From contig DASSOY010000073.1 in NCBI GenBank assembly GCA_035700025.1, positions 1-44,742 on the forward strand: a stretch of DNA of 44,742 nucleotides, in the 5' to 3' direction. A program made the translations under genes and the position numbers. Under the pieces are notes generated by a model. The model did no database searches, was not told the origin of the DNA, and saw only the letters and a list, made by a program, of their open reading frames with translations. The DNA comes from Bacillales bacterium (GTDB taxonomy: Bacteria > Bacillota > Bacilli > Bacillales > DASSOY01). Positions 7,579 through 16,605 of this stretch are shown piece after piece (the first letter of the stretch is position 1; the number at the start of each line of letters is the position of its first letter).

Positions 7579-7860
7579 CTATTGAGCTTGATTTTTCAGT
7601 TTGGCGTTGTGGAGTTTTTCCATCAATCCTTGCTTCGAGAACAAGTTGCGCACCGTATCGGAAGGTTTCGCTCCATCGAGCATCCATTTCAAAGCTTTTT
7701 CCTCATCAAGGTTCACTTCTGCCGGATTCACGAGCGGATTGTAAGTCCCCACTTGCTCAATGATACGGCCGTCGCGCGGCGAACGGGAATCCGCAACGAC
7801 TACGCGATAGAACGGACGCTTCTTCGATCCCATACGTTTCAAACGAATTTTTACTGCCAT
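7579..7860 (-). CDS. rpsP: 30S ribosomal protein S16
   Basis: The 93-residue protein begins [32 protein letters not shown], the invariant S16 start. TAGGAGG lies before the ATG. S16 binds 16S rRNA early in 30S assembly. It follows ffh across a 133-base gap with a small hairpin near 7886-7908 (arms AACAAC and GTTGTT) and precedes khpA. Confidence 0.98.
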   Translation of the reverse strand: MAVKIRLKRMGSKKRPFYRVVVADSRSPRDGRIIEQVGTYNPLVNPAEVNLDEEKALKWMLDGAKPSDTVRNLFSKQGLMEKLHNAKLKNQAQ

Positions 7861-7993
7861 GATTCATCAGCCTCCTAAAATTGTAACAACCATAACGATT
7901 GTTGTTTCCATTCATTATTTTTCGTCGTGCTTTGTTCCACCCGCCGAACACTAAATCCAAATGCAGAACATTTCGATCGGTCGGGCAAACAGC

Positions 7994-9340
7994 TTACATA
8001 AAGGGGAATTGAAAAGGATTTTTCTTGCCTTTCCCTTTTGTCGCACTCGTCATTTGCTTCATCATTTTCTTCATGTCTTCGAACTGCTTAATCAACCGGT
8101 TCACATCTCTTACCGAAGTGCCGCTCCCTTTCGCGATTCGTTTCCTCCGGCTGGCATTGATGATTTCCGGCTGTTGCTTTTCCTTGCCCGTCATCGATTG
8201 AATGATCGCCTCGATGTGGCTGATCTGCTTTTCATCGATTTGTAAATTTTTCATGCCCTTCATCTTGTTCGCTCCAGGCATCATCGCAAGCAGTTCGTCG
8301 AGCGGCCCCATGTTCCGCACCTGTCCGAGCTGTTCGAGAAAATCATCGAACGTGAAGCTGGCGGTACGCATCTTTTGCTCAAGATCTTTCGCTTTCTCCT
8401 CATCGACGGACGATTGTGCCTTTTCAATGAGCGTCAGCACATCGCCCATGCCGAGAATTCTCGAAGCCATCCGTTCCGGATGAAACGGTTCGAGCGCGTC
8501 GAGTTTCTCGCCGGTACCGATGAACTTAATCGGTTGATCGGTGACTGCCTTGACGGAAAGCGCAGCCCCGCCGCGGGTGTCGCCGTCCATCTTCGTCAAA
8601 ATGACGCCCGTGAGGCCGAGTCGTTCGTTAAAACTTTCCGCAACATTCACCGCATCTTGACCTGTCATCGCATCAACCACGAGCAAAATTTCATCCGGTT
8701 GGACGGCGTTCTTAATGTCGGAAAGCTCTTCCATCAGTTTTTCGTCGATATGGAGGCGCCCGGCCGTATCAATGAGCACATAGTCATGATGGTCTTCCTT
8801 CGCCTTTTCGACAGCACCCTCCGCGATTTTGACGGGGCTTTCCTTATCGCCGAGCGAAAATACCGGCAAATCCAATTGCTTCCCGAGCGTTTGCAGCTGA
8901 TTGATCGCCGCGGGGCGATAGACGTCTGCCGCCGCGAGAAGCGGCTTCCGATTATGCTGTTTGCGTAAATGGTTCGCCAGTTTGCCGATGTGCGTCGTTT
9001 TTCCGGCGCCTTGCAATCCGACGAGCATGACGACCGTCGGCGGCTTGTTCGCCGCGGCGATTTTGCTCTGCTCACCGCCCATCAAGCGCGTCAATTCTTC
9101 TTGAACGACTTTGATGACCTGTTGTCCCGGCGTCAAGCTTTTGAGCACTTCCTGACCGACGGCGCGCTCTTTGACGCGTTTAATAAAGTCTTTGACGACT
9201 TTAAAGTTGACGTCCGCCTCAAGCAAGGCGAGGCGCACTTCACGCGTCATTTGTTTGACGTCTTCCTCGCTTACTTTCCCTTTTCCGCGAATCTTCTTGA
9301 TTGTTTCTTGAAGCCGATCGGCTAACCCTTCAAAAGCCAT
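7994..9340 (-). CDS. ffh: Signal recognition particle GTPase Ffh
   Basis: This 448-residue protein binds SRP RNA and signal sequences. The N domain covers about 1-100. The G domain has GLQGAGKTT at 108-116, DTAGR at 191-195 and TKMDGD at 249-254. The Met-rich M domain runs from about 320, with LLAMMPG and the RNA-binding SRRKRIAKGSG segment. The tail is basic and Met-rich. ylxM lies just upstream and is co-transcribed. Confidence 0.98.
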   Translation of the reverse strand: MAFEGLADRLQETIKKIRGKGKVSEEDVKQMTREVRLALLEADVNFKVVKDFIKRVKERAVGQEVLKSLTPGQQVIKVVQEELTRLMGGEQSKIAAANKPPTVVMLVGLQGAGKTTHIGKLANHLRKQHNRKPLLAAADVYRPAAINQLQTLGKQLDLPVFSLGDKESPVKIAEGAVEKAKEDHHDYVLIDTAGRLHIDEKLMEELSDIKNAVQPDEILLVVDAMTGQDAVNVAESFNERLGLTGVILTKMDGDTRGGAALSVKAVTDQPIKFIGTGEKLDALEPFHPERMASRILGMGDVLTLIEKAQSSVDEEKAKDLEQKMRTASFTFDDFLEQLGQVRNMGPLDELLAMMPGANKMKGMKNLQIDEKQISHIEAIIQSMTGKEKQQPEIINASRRKRIAKGSGTSVRDVNRLIKQFEDMKKMMKQMTSATKGKGKKNPFQFPFM

Positions 9341-9367
9341 CGCAAACGACGCCTCCCAACGTGATCG

Positions 9368-9697
9368 TTACTCAAGATTTTCAAGAGCATCAATGATGTC
9401 GAATAGGTTGTCGGACGAGCCGTCCGCTTGCACGAGCGAACGCAATTGTTCAAGCAAGCCGGAGCGACGTTGAAATCTCGCAAGCAGCCCGAGCTTCTCT
9501 TCGAAATCCTCCAGCATCGCTTCCGTCCGCCGCAGCGTATCATGCACCGCCTGTCTCGAAACGTGAAACTGTTCGGCGACTTCGCCGAGCGAATAATCGT
9601 CCATGTAATAGAGAGCCATGTATTGCCGCTGCTTCTCGGTTAAAAGCGGATGATAAAAATCGTACAGATTGCTCATCCGCATCGTCTTTTCCAACAT
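9368..9697 (-). CDS. ylxM: YlxM family helix-turn-helix protein
   Basis: The 109-residue protein has a sigma-factor-like helix-turn-helix ([21 protein letters not shown], about 37-57). This family occurs next to ffh and has been linked to stimulation of SRP GTPase activity. A GAGGAG site precedes the ATG. A sigma-A promoter lies in the gap behind the ftsY terminator, so ylxM-ffh is probably an independent unit. Confidence 0.92.
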   Translation of the reverse strand: MLEKTMRMSNLYDFYHPLLTEKQRQYMALYYMDDYSLGEVAEQFHVSRQAVHDTLRRTEAMLEDFEEKLGLLARFQRRSGLLEQLRSLVQADGSSDNLFDIIDALENLE

Positions 9698-9747
9698 TAC
9701 GGCATCTCCTCGGGATTGTAAAGTGAAACGCCTTTACACATAAAAAC

Positions 9748-9776
9748 AGTTTAGTACCGACACCGATGTTTGTCAA
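9748..9776 (-). promoter_or_regulatory. Sigma-A promoter of ylxM-ffh
   Basis: On the minus strand TTGACA (9771-9776) is followed after 17 bases by TAAACT (9748-9753). The -35 is perfect and the -10 has four of six matches. The ylxM ATG lies about 50 bases downstream. Confidence 0.8.
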
Positions 9777-9786
9777 GGTGGGCTGC

Positions 9787-9812
9787 AAAAAAATCCCCGC
9801 TGCTAAGCGGGG
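9787..9812 (-). terminator. Terminator after ftsY
   Basis: Perfect arms CCCCGCT and AGCGGGG flank GCTA, with a minus-strand U-tract (9787-9793, seven A residues on the plus strand). It lies directly after the ftsY stop and before the ylxM promoter. Confidence 0.9.
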
Positions 9813-9821
9813 AAGCAATCA

Positions 9822-10799
9822 TCATTCGTCTTGCGGCTCCGCAAACAAGCCGAAGACGAATTTCTCTGGGTCGAACGGCTGCAAATCATCGATGCCTTCA
9901 CCGAGTCCGACAAGCTTCACGGGAATGTCAAGTTCGTTGCGAATCGCGAAAATGATGCCTCCTTTTGCTGTGCCGTCCATTTTCGTTAAGGCAATGCCGG
10001 TCACGTCCGTCACCTCGCCGAACATTTTCGCTTGTTGCAGCGCGTTTTGGCCCGTTGTCGCGTCGAGCGCGAGCAACACTTCATGCGGCGCACCTGGCAT
10101 TTCCCGCGAGATGACTCGTTTTACTTTTTCGAGCTCTTTCATCAAGTTTACTTTGTTTTGCAAGCGTCCCGCCGTATCGCACAGCAGCACGTCGACGTTC
10201 CGAGACCGCGCGGCTTGCAACCCGTCATAAATGACGGCTGCCGGATCGGAGCCTTCTTGGTGTTTGATCACGTCGACACCAACGCGTTCCCCCCACACCG
10301 AAAGCTGTTCGATCGCACCGGCGCGAAACGTATCGCCGGCCGCAAGCAAGACGGACTTTCCGTCGCTTTTCAGTTGATGCGCCAATTTGCCGAGCGTCGT
10401 CGTTTTGCCGGCACCATTGACGCCGACAACGAGAATGACCGTCAACCCGTTCGTTTGCATGTTCAACGCATTGTCACTCTTGCCGGATTGCAAAAACTCG
10501 GCAAGTTTCTCGGATATGACCGACTGCAACTGCTCCGTATCTTTAATATTGCGCGTGCGCGCTTCGTTTTTCAGCTCTTCAACGAGATCCATTACCGTTT
10601 CAACGCCGACGTCGGCGGTAATCAAAAGTTCTTCCAATTCTTCGAAGAAATCTTCGTCGACCTTCCGGTAATTTTTTACGAGATCATTCACTCGCGAGGC
10701 AAACGAATTTCGCGTCTTAGAAAGCCCGCTTTTAAATTTTTCCGTAGCCGTGTCAGAGGTACCGGTAAATTTTTCCTTTAAATTTTTCAAAAAACTCAT
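9822..10799 (-). CDS. ftsY: SRP receptor FtsY
   Basis: This 325-residue protein is the membrane docking partner of Ffh for co-translational targeting. The short basic N-terminal part starts MSFLKNLKEKFTG. The NG domain has VVGVNGAGKTTT (124-135), DTAGR (208-212) and TKMDG (272-276). It lacks the long acidic A domain of enterobacterial FtsY, as is normal in Bacillota. The start ten codons inside the longest frame is chosen because GGGAG lies before it and the longer form overlaps smc. It is in an operon with smc. Confidence 0.96.
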   Translation of the reverse strand: MSFLKNLKEKFTGTSDTATEKFKSGLSKTRNSFASRVNDLVKNYRKVDEDFFEELEELLITADVGVETVMDLVEELKNEARTRNIKDTEQLQSVISEKLAEFLQSGKSDNALNMQTNGLTVILVVGVNGAGKTTTLGKLAHQLKSDGKSVLLAAGDTFRAGAIEQLSVWGERVGVDVIKHQEGSDPAAVIYDGLQAARSRNVDVLLCDTAGRLQNKVNLMKELEKVKRVISREMPGAPHEVLLALDATTGQNALQQAKMFGEVTDVTGIALTKMDGTAKGGIIFAIRNELDIPVKLVGLGEGIDDLQPFDPEKFVFGLFAEPQDE

Positions 10800-10818
10800 T
10801 GCGTAAACTCCCGTTCTA

Positions 10819-13800
10819 TCAAGATTCAACCAGTTGTTTCGTTTCTTCCAGGCGGACCGATACGAGATTGGAAATGCCGGATTCTTGCATCGTCACCCCG
10901 TACAAGACGTCCGCCTCTTCCATCGTACCCCGACGATGCGTGATCACTACAAATTGCGTATGCTTGCTGAACGTTTTTAAATAGTGGGCGAACCGATCGA
11001 CGTTCGCATCGTCAAGGGCCGCTTCCACTTCATCCAGCACGCAAAACGGAACGGGTCTTACTTTTAAAATCGCAAAAAGCAACGTAATCGCCGTCAATGC
11101 TCGTTCTCCGCCGGACAATAAAGCGAGATGCTGAAGCTTCTTGCCCGGCGGCTGTGCCATGACTTCGACGCCGGTATTCAGCAAATCATCCGGATCGGAA
11201 AGGCGCAAATCTGCGCGGCCGCCCCCGAACAACTCGCGAAACACGAGACGAAACTGTTCTTGCACTTGGCTGAACGTATGCTCAAACCGCTTCACCATTT
11301 CCTCGTCCATTTCCGAAATGACGGTGAGCAAATTTTGTTTGGCCGCGAGCAAATCGTCCTGCTGTTCTTTCAAAAACGCATACCGTTCTGAAACCCGCTC
11401 ATATTCCTCAATCGCACCTAAATTGACCGTTCCGAGCTCATCAATCGCCCGCTTGATCAGCTTCACTTGCTTGCGCGCCTGCTCGGGATCTTCCGGCACC
11501 GCATACCGTTCTCGCGCCGCCTCAAAACTGAGCTCATATTCTTCGCGAAGCGTGTTCAACAAATGATCCAACTCGACATCGAGCCGATTTTGTTTCACCT
11601 CTTGGCCGCGAAGCTGCTCGGAAAGCCGCTTCTGCGCCCGCTTCCGCTCCTTCAACTCCCGCTCCTTGTCCTCGATCGCCAATTGCAGCTCAACCCGCCG
11701 CTGCCGCTTCCCGCTGATCTCCTCCATCGTCGCGTCCTTTTTGCTCCGCTGCCGCTCAATGCGCTCGTCCAGTTGCTCTTCGCCGGACGAATGATCGCTC
11801 ATTTCGCCTTCCAGCTGCCAATATTCCTCTTCCGTTTGCTGGCGCAAACGATCCGTCTCTTCCCGTTCGCTTTCATGCTGAGCGATCGCATTCCGCAAAT
11901 ACCCGACGCGCTGCTCTTGTTCCGCCGCTTGTATTTTCAACTCCGTCATCGCCGACTGCGCATCTTCCTTCGACGATTGCTGCCGCTGCAGCACTTCCGT
12001 CACCGTTTCGATCTCGCCTTCCAACTGCTTTTCGCGACCGCCGAGTTGCTCGGCCTCCGCCTCCAATTTCCCGAGACGATCGGCGATTTCCGCCATCTCC
12101 TCGTCATAGCTAGCTTTCTCGCGATCGTACAGCGTCAACCGGTCGTCCGCATTTTTCGCTTCGACCTCGATCTCGCGCCGTTCGCCGTCTTTCTTTTGCT
12201 CTTCAAGGCGGAGCGCTTCCCCTTGTTCGCGCAGCGTTTCAAGCCGGCCGGAAGCTTCCTCGACCTTTCTGCGCAAAGACTCGTACGTTTGCTCGAAACG
12301 GAGCGACTCCTTCTCGGCGCGCCGCAGCGCTTTCACCGTTTGCTCCAATTCGCGCTGCCGCCCGAGCAGCGAATGGTTTTGCGCCTTTCGGCTGCCGCCC
12401 GACATCGAACCGCCGGGATTGACGACATCACCGTCAAGCGTCACGACGCGTACACGATGGCGCAACAGCCGCGCCAATTCGTTAGCGCCGCGCAAATCTT
12501 TCGCAACGACGATGTTGCCGAGCAAATGGTCGACGACAGTTTGGTAACGCTCGTCATGGACGACCAGTTCGGAAGCTGCGGCCACGAAAGCTTCATGCGC
12601 CGCGACCGCCTGGCGGTCGGCCGCCGTCAACTGACGCGGGCGAATGACCGACATCGGCAAAAACGTCGCACGGCCGCGGCCGCTCCGCTTCAAATGCGCA
12701 ATCGCCTCGCGCGCATGCTTTTCGCTTTCGACGACGACATGTTGCATCGCCCCGCCGAGCGCCGTCTCGACCGCCGTTTCATACGCCCTCTCGACCTGGA
12801 TCAGTTCTGCGACCGCCCCTTCAATTCCTTCGAGCCGCCGCTTCGCTTTCAACACTTCTTTCACCCCGTGAAAGAAGCCGGAATAATCGTCCTGCATCGC
12901 TTCAAGCATTTCTTTTCGCGATTTCTTCTGCTGCCACTCGCGCTGCGCGCGCTTCCATTCATTCTCCGCTTCCACGAGCTTTCCGCGGTCCGCTTCCAGC
13001 TGCTCTTTCGTCTTGACGTATTCGATCCGCGACCGCTCCAGCTCCGCGCGCTGCTCCTCCAACTCCGCAAGCAGCAGCCGCTTGCGCTCGCGAATCGCTT
13101 CCCGCATCGCTATGTACTTTTCGTGATCGTCGTCGAGCCGCCGGCTCTTCTTGAGAAGCTGCTCGCGCTGTTCTTCGAGATAGCGCATTTCGTTGCGCTT
13201 GCCGGCGCGTTCGTTCAACACCTCGATATATTCCGATTTCAGCCGCTCCAGCTCCGACTCCGCATCTGCTTCGTGTGCATCGAACTGCTCCGCTTCCTTC
13301 CGAAGCGAGTCTTTGATCTCTCGCAAGCGCTCCTCCGCTTCGGCGAACTCTTCTTTTTTCGCGGCAATCTCCCGATCTTTTTTTTCAAGCCGTTCCTTCG
13401 CGTCATCGATTCGCTGCTTCAGCAATGCCCGATTTTGCGTCGCATTTTTGCGGCGCTCCTTGAGCACTTCCTTTTGCCCTTCGAGTTTTTCAAGCTCCTC
13501 ACTGTCGGTCAACAACGCTTCTTGCAGCTGTTCAATGACTTCGTCGAGCGTTTTCATCTCGCTGCGCTGTTTCTCGACCTCCGCATCTTCGCTTTGAATT
13601 TCCGCAGACATCGCAATATCTTCGGTTTCGAGCGATTTTACCGATGCGGAAACTTCTTCCCACCGCCGGTGACGATCTTCAATTTCGTGGACGATCAACG
13701 CCACCTCGGTTTCCTCGAGTTCTTGCTTTTTCTGCAAATAGTCTTTGGCGACCGAAGCCTGCAATTTTAACGGTTCGACTTGATTTCCAAGCTCGTGAAG

Positions 13801-14382
13801 AATGTCGTCGACGCGTGCGAGATTGTCTTGCGTATCCGCCAGCTTTTTCTCCGCTTTTTGTTTGCGCGTCTTGTATTTCAATACTCCGGCCGCTTCTTCG
13901 AAAATTTTACGTTTTTCTTCCGATTTGCTGTTCAAGATTTCATCGATCTTCCCTTGCCCGATGACGGAATAAGCTTCGCGTCCGAGCCCGGAGTCCATGA
14001 ACAAATCGACAATGTCTTTCAGCCGGCAAGGCTGTTTATTCATCAAGTATTCACTGTCCCCGGAACGATAGACCCGGCGTGTGACACTGATCTCGTTGTA
14101 ATCAAGCGGCAAATAGTGATCTTCATTGTCAAGCGTGAGCGTCACTTCGGCGACGTTCAACGGTTTTTTCGCGTCACTGCCGCCGAAAATGATGTCTTCC
14201 ATTTTACCGCCGCGCAGCGATTTCGCCGATTGCTCGCCAAGCACCCAGCGGACCGCGTCGCTAATGTTGCTTTTCCCGCTTCCGTTCGGGCCGACGACCG
14301 CCGTCACACCCGGAACGAACTCGATGTTCACCCGGTGGGCAAACGATTTGAAGCCGACCAAATCCAACTGTTTCAGCAACAT
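10819..14382 (-). CDS. smc: Chromosome partition protein SMC
   Basis: The 1187-residue ATPase condenses and organises the chromosome with ScpA and ScpB. Walker A GPNGSGKSN is at 31-39. Two long coiled coils (about 165-500 and 680-1000) surround a hinge (about 515-660) marked by DDYSGFFHGVKEVLK and ATFLPMSVIRPR. The C-terminal head has LLSGGERALTAI and the Walker B/D-loop FCVLDEVEAALDD. A strong GGGGGGAGGG site precedes the ATG. ftsY starts 19 bases downstream. Confidence 0.98.
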   Translation of the reverse strand: MLLKQLDLVGFKSFAHRVNIEFVPGVTAVVGPNGSGKSNISDAVRWVLGEQSAKSLRGGKMEDIIFGGSDAKKPLNVAEVTLTLDNEDHYLPLDYNEISVTRRVYRSGDSEYLMNKQPCRLKDIVDLFMDSGLGREAYSVIGQGKIDEILNSKSEEKRKIFEEAAGVLKYKTRKQKAEKKLADTQDNLARVDDILHELGNQVEPLKLQASVAKDYLQKKQELEETEVALIVHEIEDRHRRWEEVSASVKSLETEDIAMSAEIQSEDAEVEKQRSEMKTLDEVIEQLQEALLTDSEELEKLEGQKEVLKERRKNATQNRALLKQRIDDAKERLEKKDREIAAKKEEFAEAEERLREIKDSLRKEAEQFDAHEADAESELERLKSEYIEVLNERAGKRNEMRYLEEQREQLLKKSRRLDDDHEKYIAMREAIRERKRLLLAELEEQRAELERSRIEYVKTKEQLEADRGKLVEAENEWKRAQREWQQKKSRKEMLEAMQDDYSGFFHGVKEVLKAKRRLEGIEGAVAELIQVERAYETAVETALGGAMQHVVVESEKHAREAIAHLKRSGRGRATFLPMSVIRPRQLTAADRQAVAAHEAFVAAASELVVHDERYQTVVDHLLGNIVVAKDLRGANELARLLRHRVRVVTLDGDVVNPGGSMSGGSRKAQNHSLLGRQRELEQTVKALRRAEKESLRFEQTYESLRRKVEEASGRLETLREQGEALRLEEQKKDGERREIEVEAKNADDRLTLYDREKASYDEEMAEIADRLGKLEAEAEQLGGREKQLEGEIETVTEVLQRQQSSKEDAQSAMTELKIQAAEQEQRVGYLRNAIAQHESEREETDRLRQQTEEEYWQLEGEMSDHSSGEEQLDERIERQRSKKDATMEEISGKRQRRVELQLAIEDKERELKERKRAQKRLSEQLRGQEVKQNRLDVELDHLLNTLREEYELSFEAARERYAVPEDPEQARKQVKLIKRAIDELGTVNLGAIEEYERVSERYAFLKEQQDDLLAAKQNLLTVISEMDEEMVKRFEHTFSQVQEQFRLVFRELFGGGRADLRLSDPDDLLNTGVEVMAQPPGKKLQHLALLSGGERALTAITLLFAILKVRPVPFCVLDEVEAALDDANVDRFAHYLKTFSKHTQFVVITHRRGTMEEADVLYGVTMQESGISNLVSVRLEETKQLVES

Positions 14383-14430
14383 TTCATACCCTCCCCCCTT
14401 CTTGGTTTATCGGCCGATGGGCGGCCAGCC

Positions 14431-14458
14431 TTCACATGCAGGCAAAACATGTTACAAT
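14431..14458 (+). promoter_or_regulatory. Sigma-A promoter of the DUF1128 gene
   Basis: TTCACA (14431-14436), a 16-base spacer and TACAAT (14453-14458) lie about 40 bases before the DUF1128 ATG. This supports independent plus-strand transcription against the surrounding operons. Confidence 0.65.
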
Positions 14459-14495
14459 AAGTGCAAAGAATGAGAAAAAAACGAGGGATCAAACG

Positions 14496-14720
14496 ATGAA
14501 TTTATCCGAAAAAAATGAAGAAAACATCCAAGCGATGATCAACGGGTTAAAGGAAAAACTTCAGCTCGTCAATCAAGACGTTTTGCAAGCCGACAAATAC
14601 GATGTCGAGCAATATGAACCGTTGAAAGACGTTTATGAATGGGTAATGAGCAAGCCGAACTTAACCGTGAGCGAAAAAGAAGCGATCCTCTCGGAACTCG
14701 GCCAATTGCGTTCCAAGTGA
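14496..14720 (+). CDS. DUF1128 family protein (YfkK-like)
   Basis: This 74-residue soluble, acidic-helical protein begins MNLSEKNEENIQAMINGLKE, followed by KLQLVNQDVL and KYDVEQYEPLKDVYEWV. That pattern is typical of DUF1128 proteins of Bacillales. No enzyme motif is visible and the function is unknown. GAGGG precedes the ATG. The gene is on the plus strand between divergent smc and convergent rnc, where B. subtilis has none. It has a promoter upstream and a GC-rich hairpin downstream. Confidence 0.85.
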   Translation: MNLSEKNEENIQAMINGLKEKLQLVNQDVLQADKYDVEQYEPLKDVYEWVMSKPNLTVSEKEAILSELGQLRSK

Positions 14721-14733
14721 GCGATACATGAAT

Positions 14734-14753
14734 CCCCCCTGGTGACAGGGGGG
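14734..14753. terminator. GC-rich hairpin between DUF1128 gene and rnc
   Basis: Perfect 8-base arms CCCCCCTG and CAGGGGGG flank GTGA between two converging genes. T-tracts on both sides are weak, so termination efficiency is uncertain. Confidence 0.55.
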
Positions 14754-15464
14754 TCATTTCGCAGCTTTTAATTTACCCATGCCCTTCTCGGCGGCTTGCT
14801 GTTCCGCTTCTTTCTTCGAGCGTCCGCATCCGATGCCGACCGGTTCCGAGGCGACGGTGACACGGGCGACGAATTCCCGGTTATGCGCCGGGCCTTTTTC
14901 TTGAATGATTTCGTATTGAATCTCCCCGAGGTTGTTGCGCTGCACGTATTCCTGAAGCTGGCTTTTGTGATCCATCACATGCGAAAAAGCACCTGCGTCG
15001 ATTTTCGGATAAATGTACTTCCTTAGAAAAACGACGACTTGATCGAGCCCGTTGTCCAAATACAAAGCGCCGATGAACGCTTCGAAAACATCCGCCAGCA
15101 ATGCCGGCCGTTCCCGCCCTCCTGTCACTTCTTCCCCTTTTCCGAGCAAGATGAAATGCCCGAAACCGAGGTCGCTTGCAAAAGAGACGAGCGAAGGCTC
15201 GCAAACAATCGCGGCTCTTAACTTCGTCAATTCCCCCTCAGTCATGTGCGGGTATTTCTCGAACAAATAACGCGAGACCGTGAGCTCGAGTACGGCATCC
15301 CCCAAAAACTCGAGGCGCTCGTTATCCTCAAACGGCCTGCGGCGATGCTCATTCACATAGGATGAATGGGTAAAGGCTTGCTTCAACAACGCGGGTTCAC
15401 GGAAACGGATTCCGTAGTTTTCTGTAAATGCTTCGAACTGAAACGATTTTTGAGTTTTGTTCAT
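14754..15464 (-). CDS. rnc: Ribonuclease III
   Basis: This 236-residue enzyme cleaves double-stranded RNA in rRNA processing and SRP RNA maturation. The endonuclease signature [13 protein letters not shown] covers 48-60 (Asp56), and [13 protein letters not shown] covers 125-137 (Asp125, Glu128). A dsRNA-binding domain spans about 162-236. The start [10 protein letters not shown] follows GGAGG. It is separated from acpP by a strong terminator. Confidence 0.97.
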   Translation of the reverse strand: MNKTQKSFQFEAFTENYGIRFREPALLKQAFTHSSYVNEHRRRPFEDNERLEFLGDAVLELTVSRYLFEKYPHMTEGELTKLRAAIVCEPSLVSFASDLGFGHFILLGKGEEVTGGRERPALLADVFEAFIGALYLDNGLDQVVVFLRKYIYPKIDAGAFSHVMDHKSQLQEYVQRNNLGEIQYEIIQEKGPAHNREFVARVTVASEPVGIGCGRSKKEAEQQAAEKGMGKLKAAK

Positions 15465-15532
15465 GGCACGGCCTCCGATACTTCCGATAAAAATAGAACG
15501 AATGGTCACAGACGAAAAGAAAAATGAGATAA

Positions 15533-15561
15533 AGATCCCGTAAAATCAGGTTACGGGATCT
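15533..15561. terminator. Terminator after acpP
   Basis: Perfect 11-base arms AGATCCCGTAA and TTACGGGATCT surround AATCAGG. On the minus strand the hairpin ends in a moderately U-rich stretch (TTTATCTCATTTTTC). It closes the fapR-acpP unit before rnc. Confidence 0.8.
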
Positions 15562-15566
15562 TTTCT

Positions 15567-15803
15567 TTATTGGCGACCTTTTATGTACTCAATCACGTCA
15601 CCAACGGTTGTAATTTTTTCCGCATCTTCATCGGAAATTTCCATATCGAATTCGTCTTCCAATTCCATGACGAGTTCCACTACGTCAAGAGAATCGGCAT
15701 CAAGGTCGTCTTTGAAAGAAGCTTCCGGTTTAATTTTATCCTCGTCGACGTCCAATCGGTCCGCGACGATTTTTTGCACGCGCTTTAAGAGATCCTCGCT
15801 CAT
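15567..15803 (-). CDS. acpP: Acyl carrier protein
   Basis: The 78-residue acidic helical protein carries growing acyl chains on a phosphopantetheine attached to Ser38 in the [15 protein letters not shown] motif. GGGAGG precedes the ATG. It follows fabG by about 60 bases holding a possible promoter of its own, fitting the high level at which ACP is needed. Confidence 0.98.
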   Translation of the reverse strand: MSEDLLKRVQKIVADRLDVDEDKIKPEASFKDDLDADSLDVVELVMELEDEFDMEISDEDAEKITTVGDVIEYIKGRQ

Positions 15804-15825
15804 TGGTCTTCACCTCCCTCTCAAT

Positions 15826-15854
15826 AAAATACCAAAAGTTTGTCCGAGAAGCAA
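15826..15854 (-). promoter_or_regulatory. Possible internal promoter of acpP
   Basis: On the minus strand TTGCTT (15849-15854), a 17-base spacer and TATTTT (15826-15831) preceded by TGG (extended -10) lie in the fabG-acpP gap. Matches are partial. Confidence 0.4.
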
Positions 15855-15861
15855 AGCGAAT

Positions 15862-16605
15862 TTATTGCATCACCATGCCGCCGTCGACACAAATCGTCTG
15901 GCCGGTGACGTATCCGCTCTCATCCGACGCAAGAAAACGGACGATCGCCGCAACGTCATCCGGCTGACCCAGCCGTGCGAGCGGAATTTGCTTCAACATT
16001 TCTTCCTTCATCGCTTCGTCCAGTTCATCGGTCATGTCGGTCGAAATAAAGCCGGGAGCGACCGCGTTGACCGTGATGTTTCGCGCGGCCAGCTCGCGGG
16101 CGCTGCTTTTCGTCAACCCGATGATGCCCGCTTTCGCAGCCGCATAGTTCGCTTGTCCGGCATTGCCGATGATCCCAATCACGGACGCGATGTTGACAAT
16201 CCGGCCGGATCGCTGCTTCATCATTTGCCTCGTCACCGCTTTCGTGCAATGAAAGACACCTTTCAAATTCGTATTCATCACGGCGTCCCAATCGTTTTCT
16301 TTCATTCGCATCATTAGCGTGTCGCGGGTAATCCCGGCGTTATTGACGAGAATGTCAAGCGACCCGTACGCATCGGTTACTTGTTTCACCATCGCCTTCA
16401 CCGCATCGGCATCGGAAACATCCGCTTGGATCGCCATCGCTTTGACACCGAACGTTTCCGCTTCTTGCACGACTTGTTCGGCTTTTTCGCGGTTTCCGGC
16501 ATAGTTCACCGCAACGTTCGCCCCCGCTTTCGCGAGCGACAGCGCGATCGAACGCCCGATCCCGCGCGAAGCGCCGGTGACGAGCGCCGTTTTCCCTTCA
16601 AGCAT
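15862..16605 (-). CDS. fabG: 3-oxoacyl-[acyl-carrier-protein] reductase
   Basis: The 247-residue short-chain dehydrogenase performs the NADPH-dependent reduction step of fatty-acid elongation. The cofactor motif GASRGIG is at 11-17 and NNAG at 88-91. The catalytic triad is Ser141, Tyr154, Lys158 (NYAAAK). The start [11 protein letters not shown] uses AAGGAG; the ATG six codons upstream lies over that site. Its ATG overlaps the fabD stop (TAATG). Confidence 0.97.
   Translation of the reverse strand: MLEGKTALVTGASRGIGRSIALSLAKAGANVAVNYAGNREKAEQVVQEAETFGVKAMAIQADVSDADAVKAMVKQVTDAYGSLDILVNNAGITRDTLMMRMKENDWDAVMNTNLKGVFHCTKAVTRQMMKQRSGRIVNIASVIGIIGNAGQANYAAAKAGIIGLTKSSARELAARNITVNAVAPGFISTDMTDELDEAMKEEMLKQIPLARLGQPDDVAAIVRFLASDESGYVTGQTICVDGGMVMQ

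Noticed and set aside
7861..7993. A terminator or promoter between ffh and rpsP
   Set aside because: Only a short AACAAC/GTTGTT hairpin without a proper U-tract and no credible -35/-10 pair were found.
11467..13770. A 767-codon plus-strand ORF opposite smc
   Set aside because: It is the antisense shadow of the SMC coiled coil. Its composition (very rich in Leu, Arg, Phe, His) is abnormal and it has no binding site.
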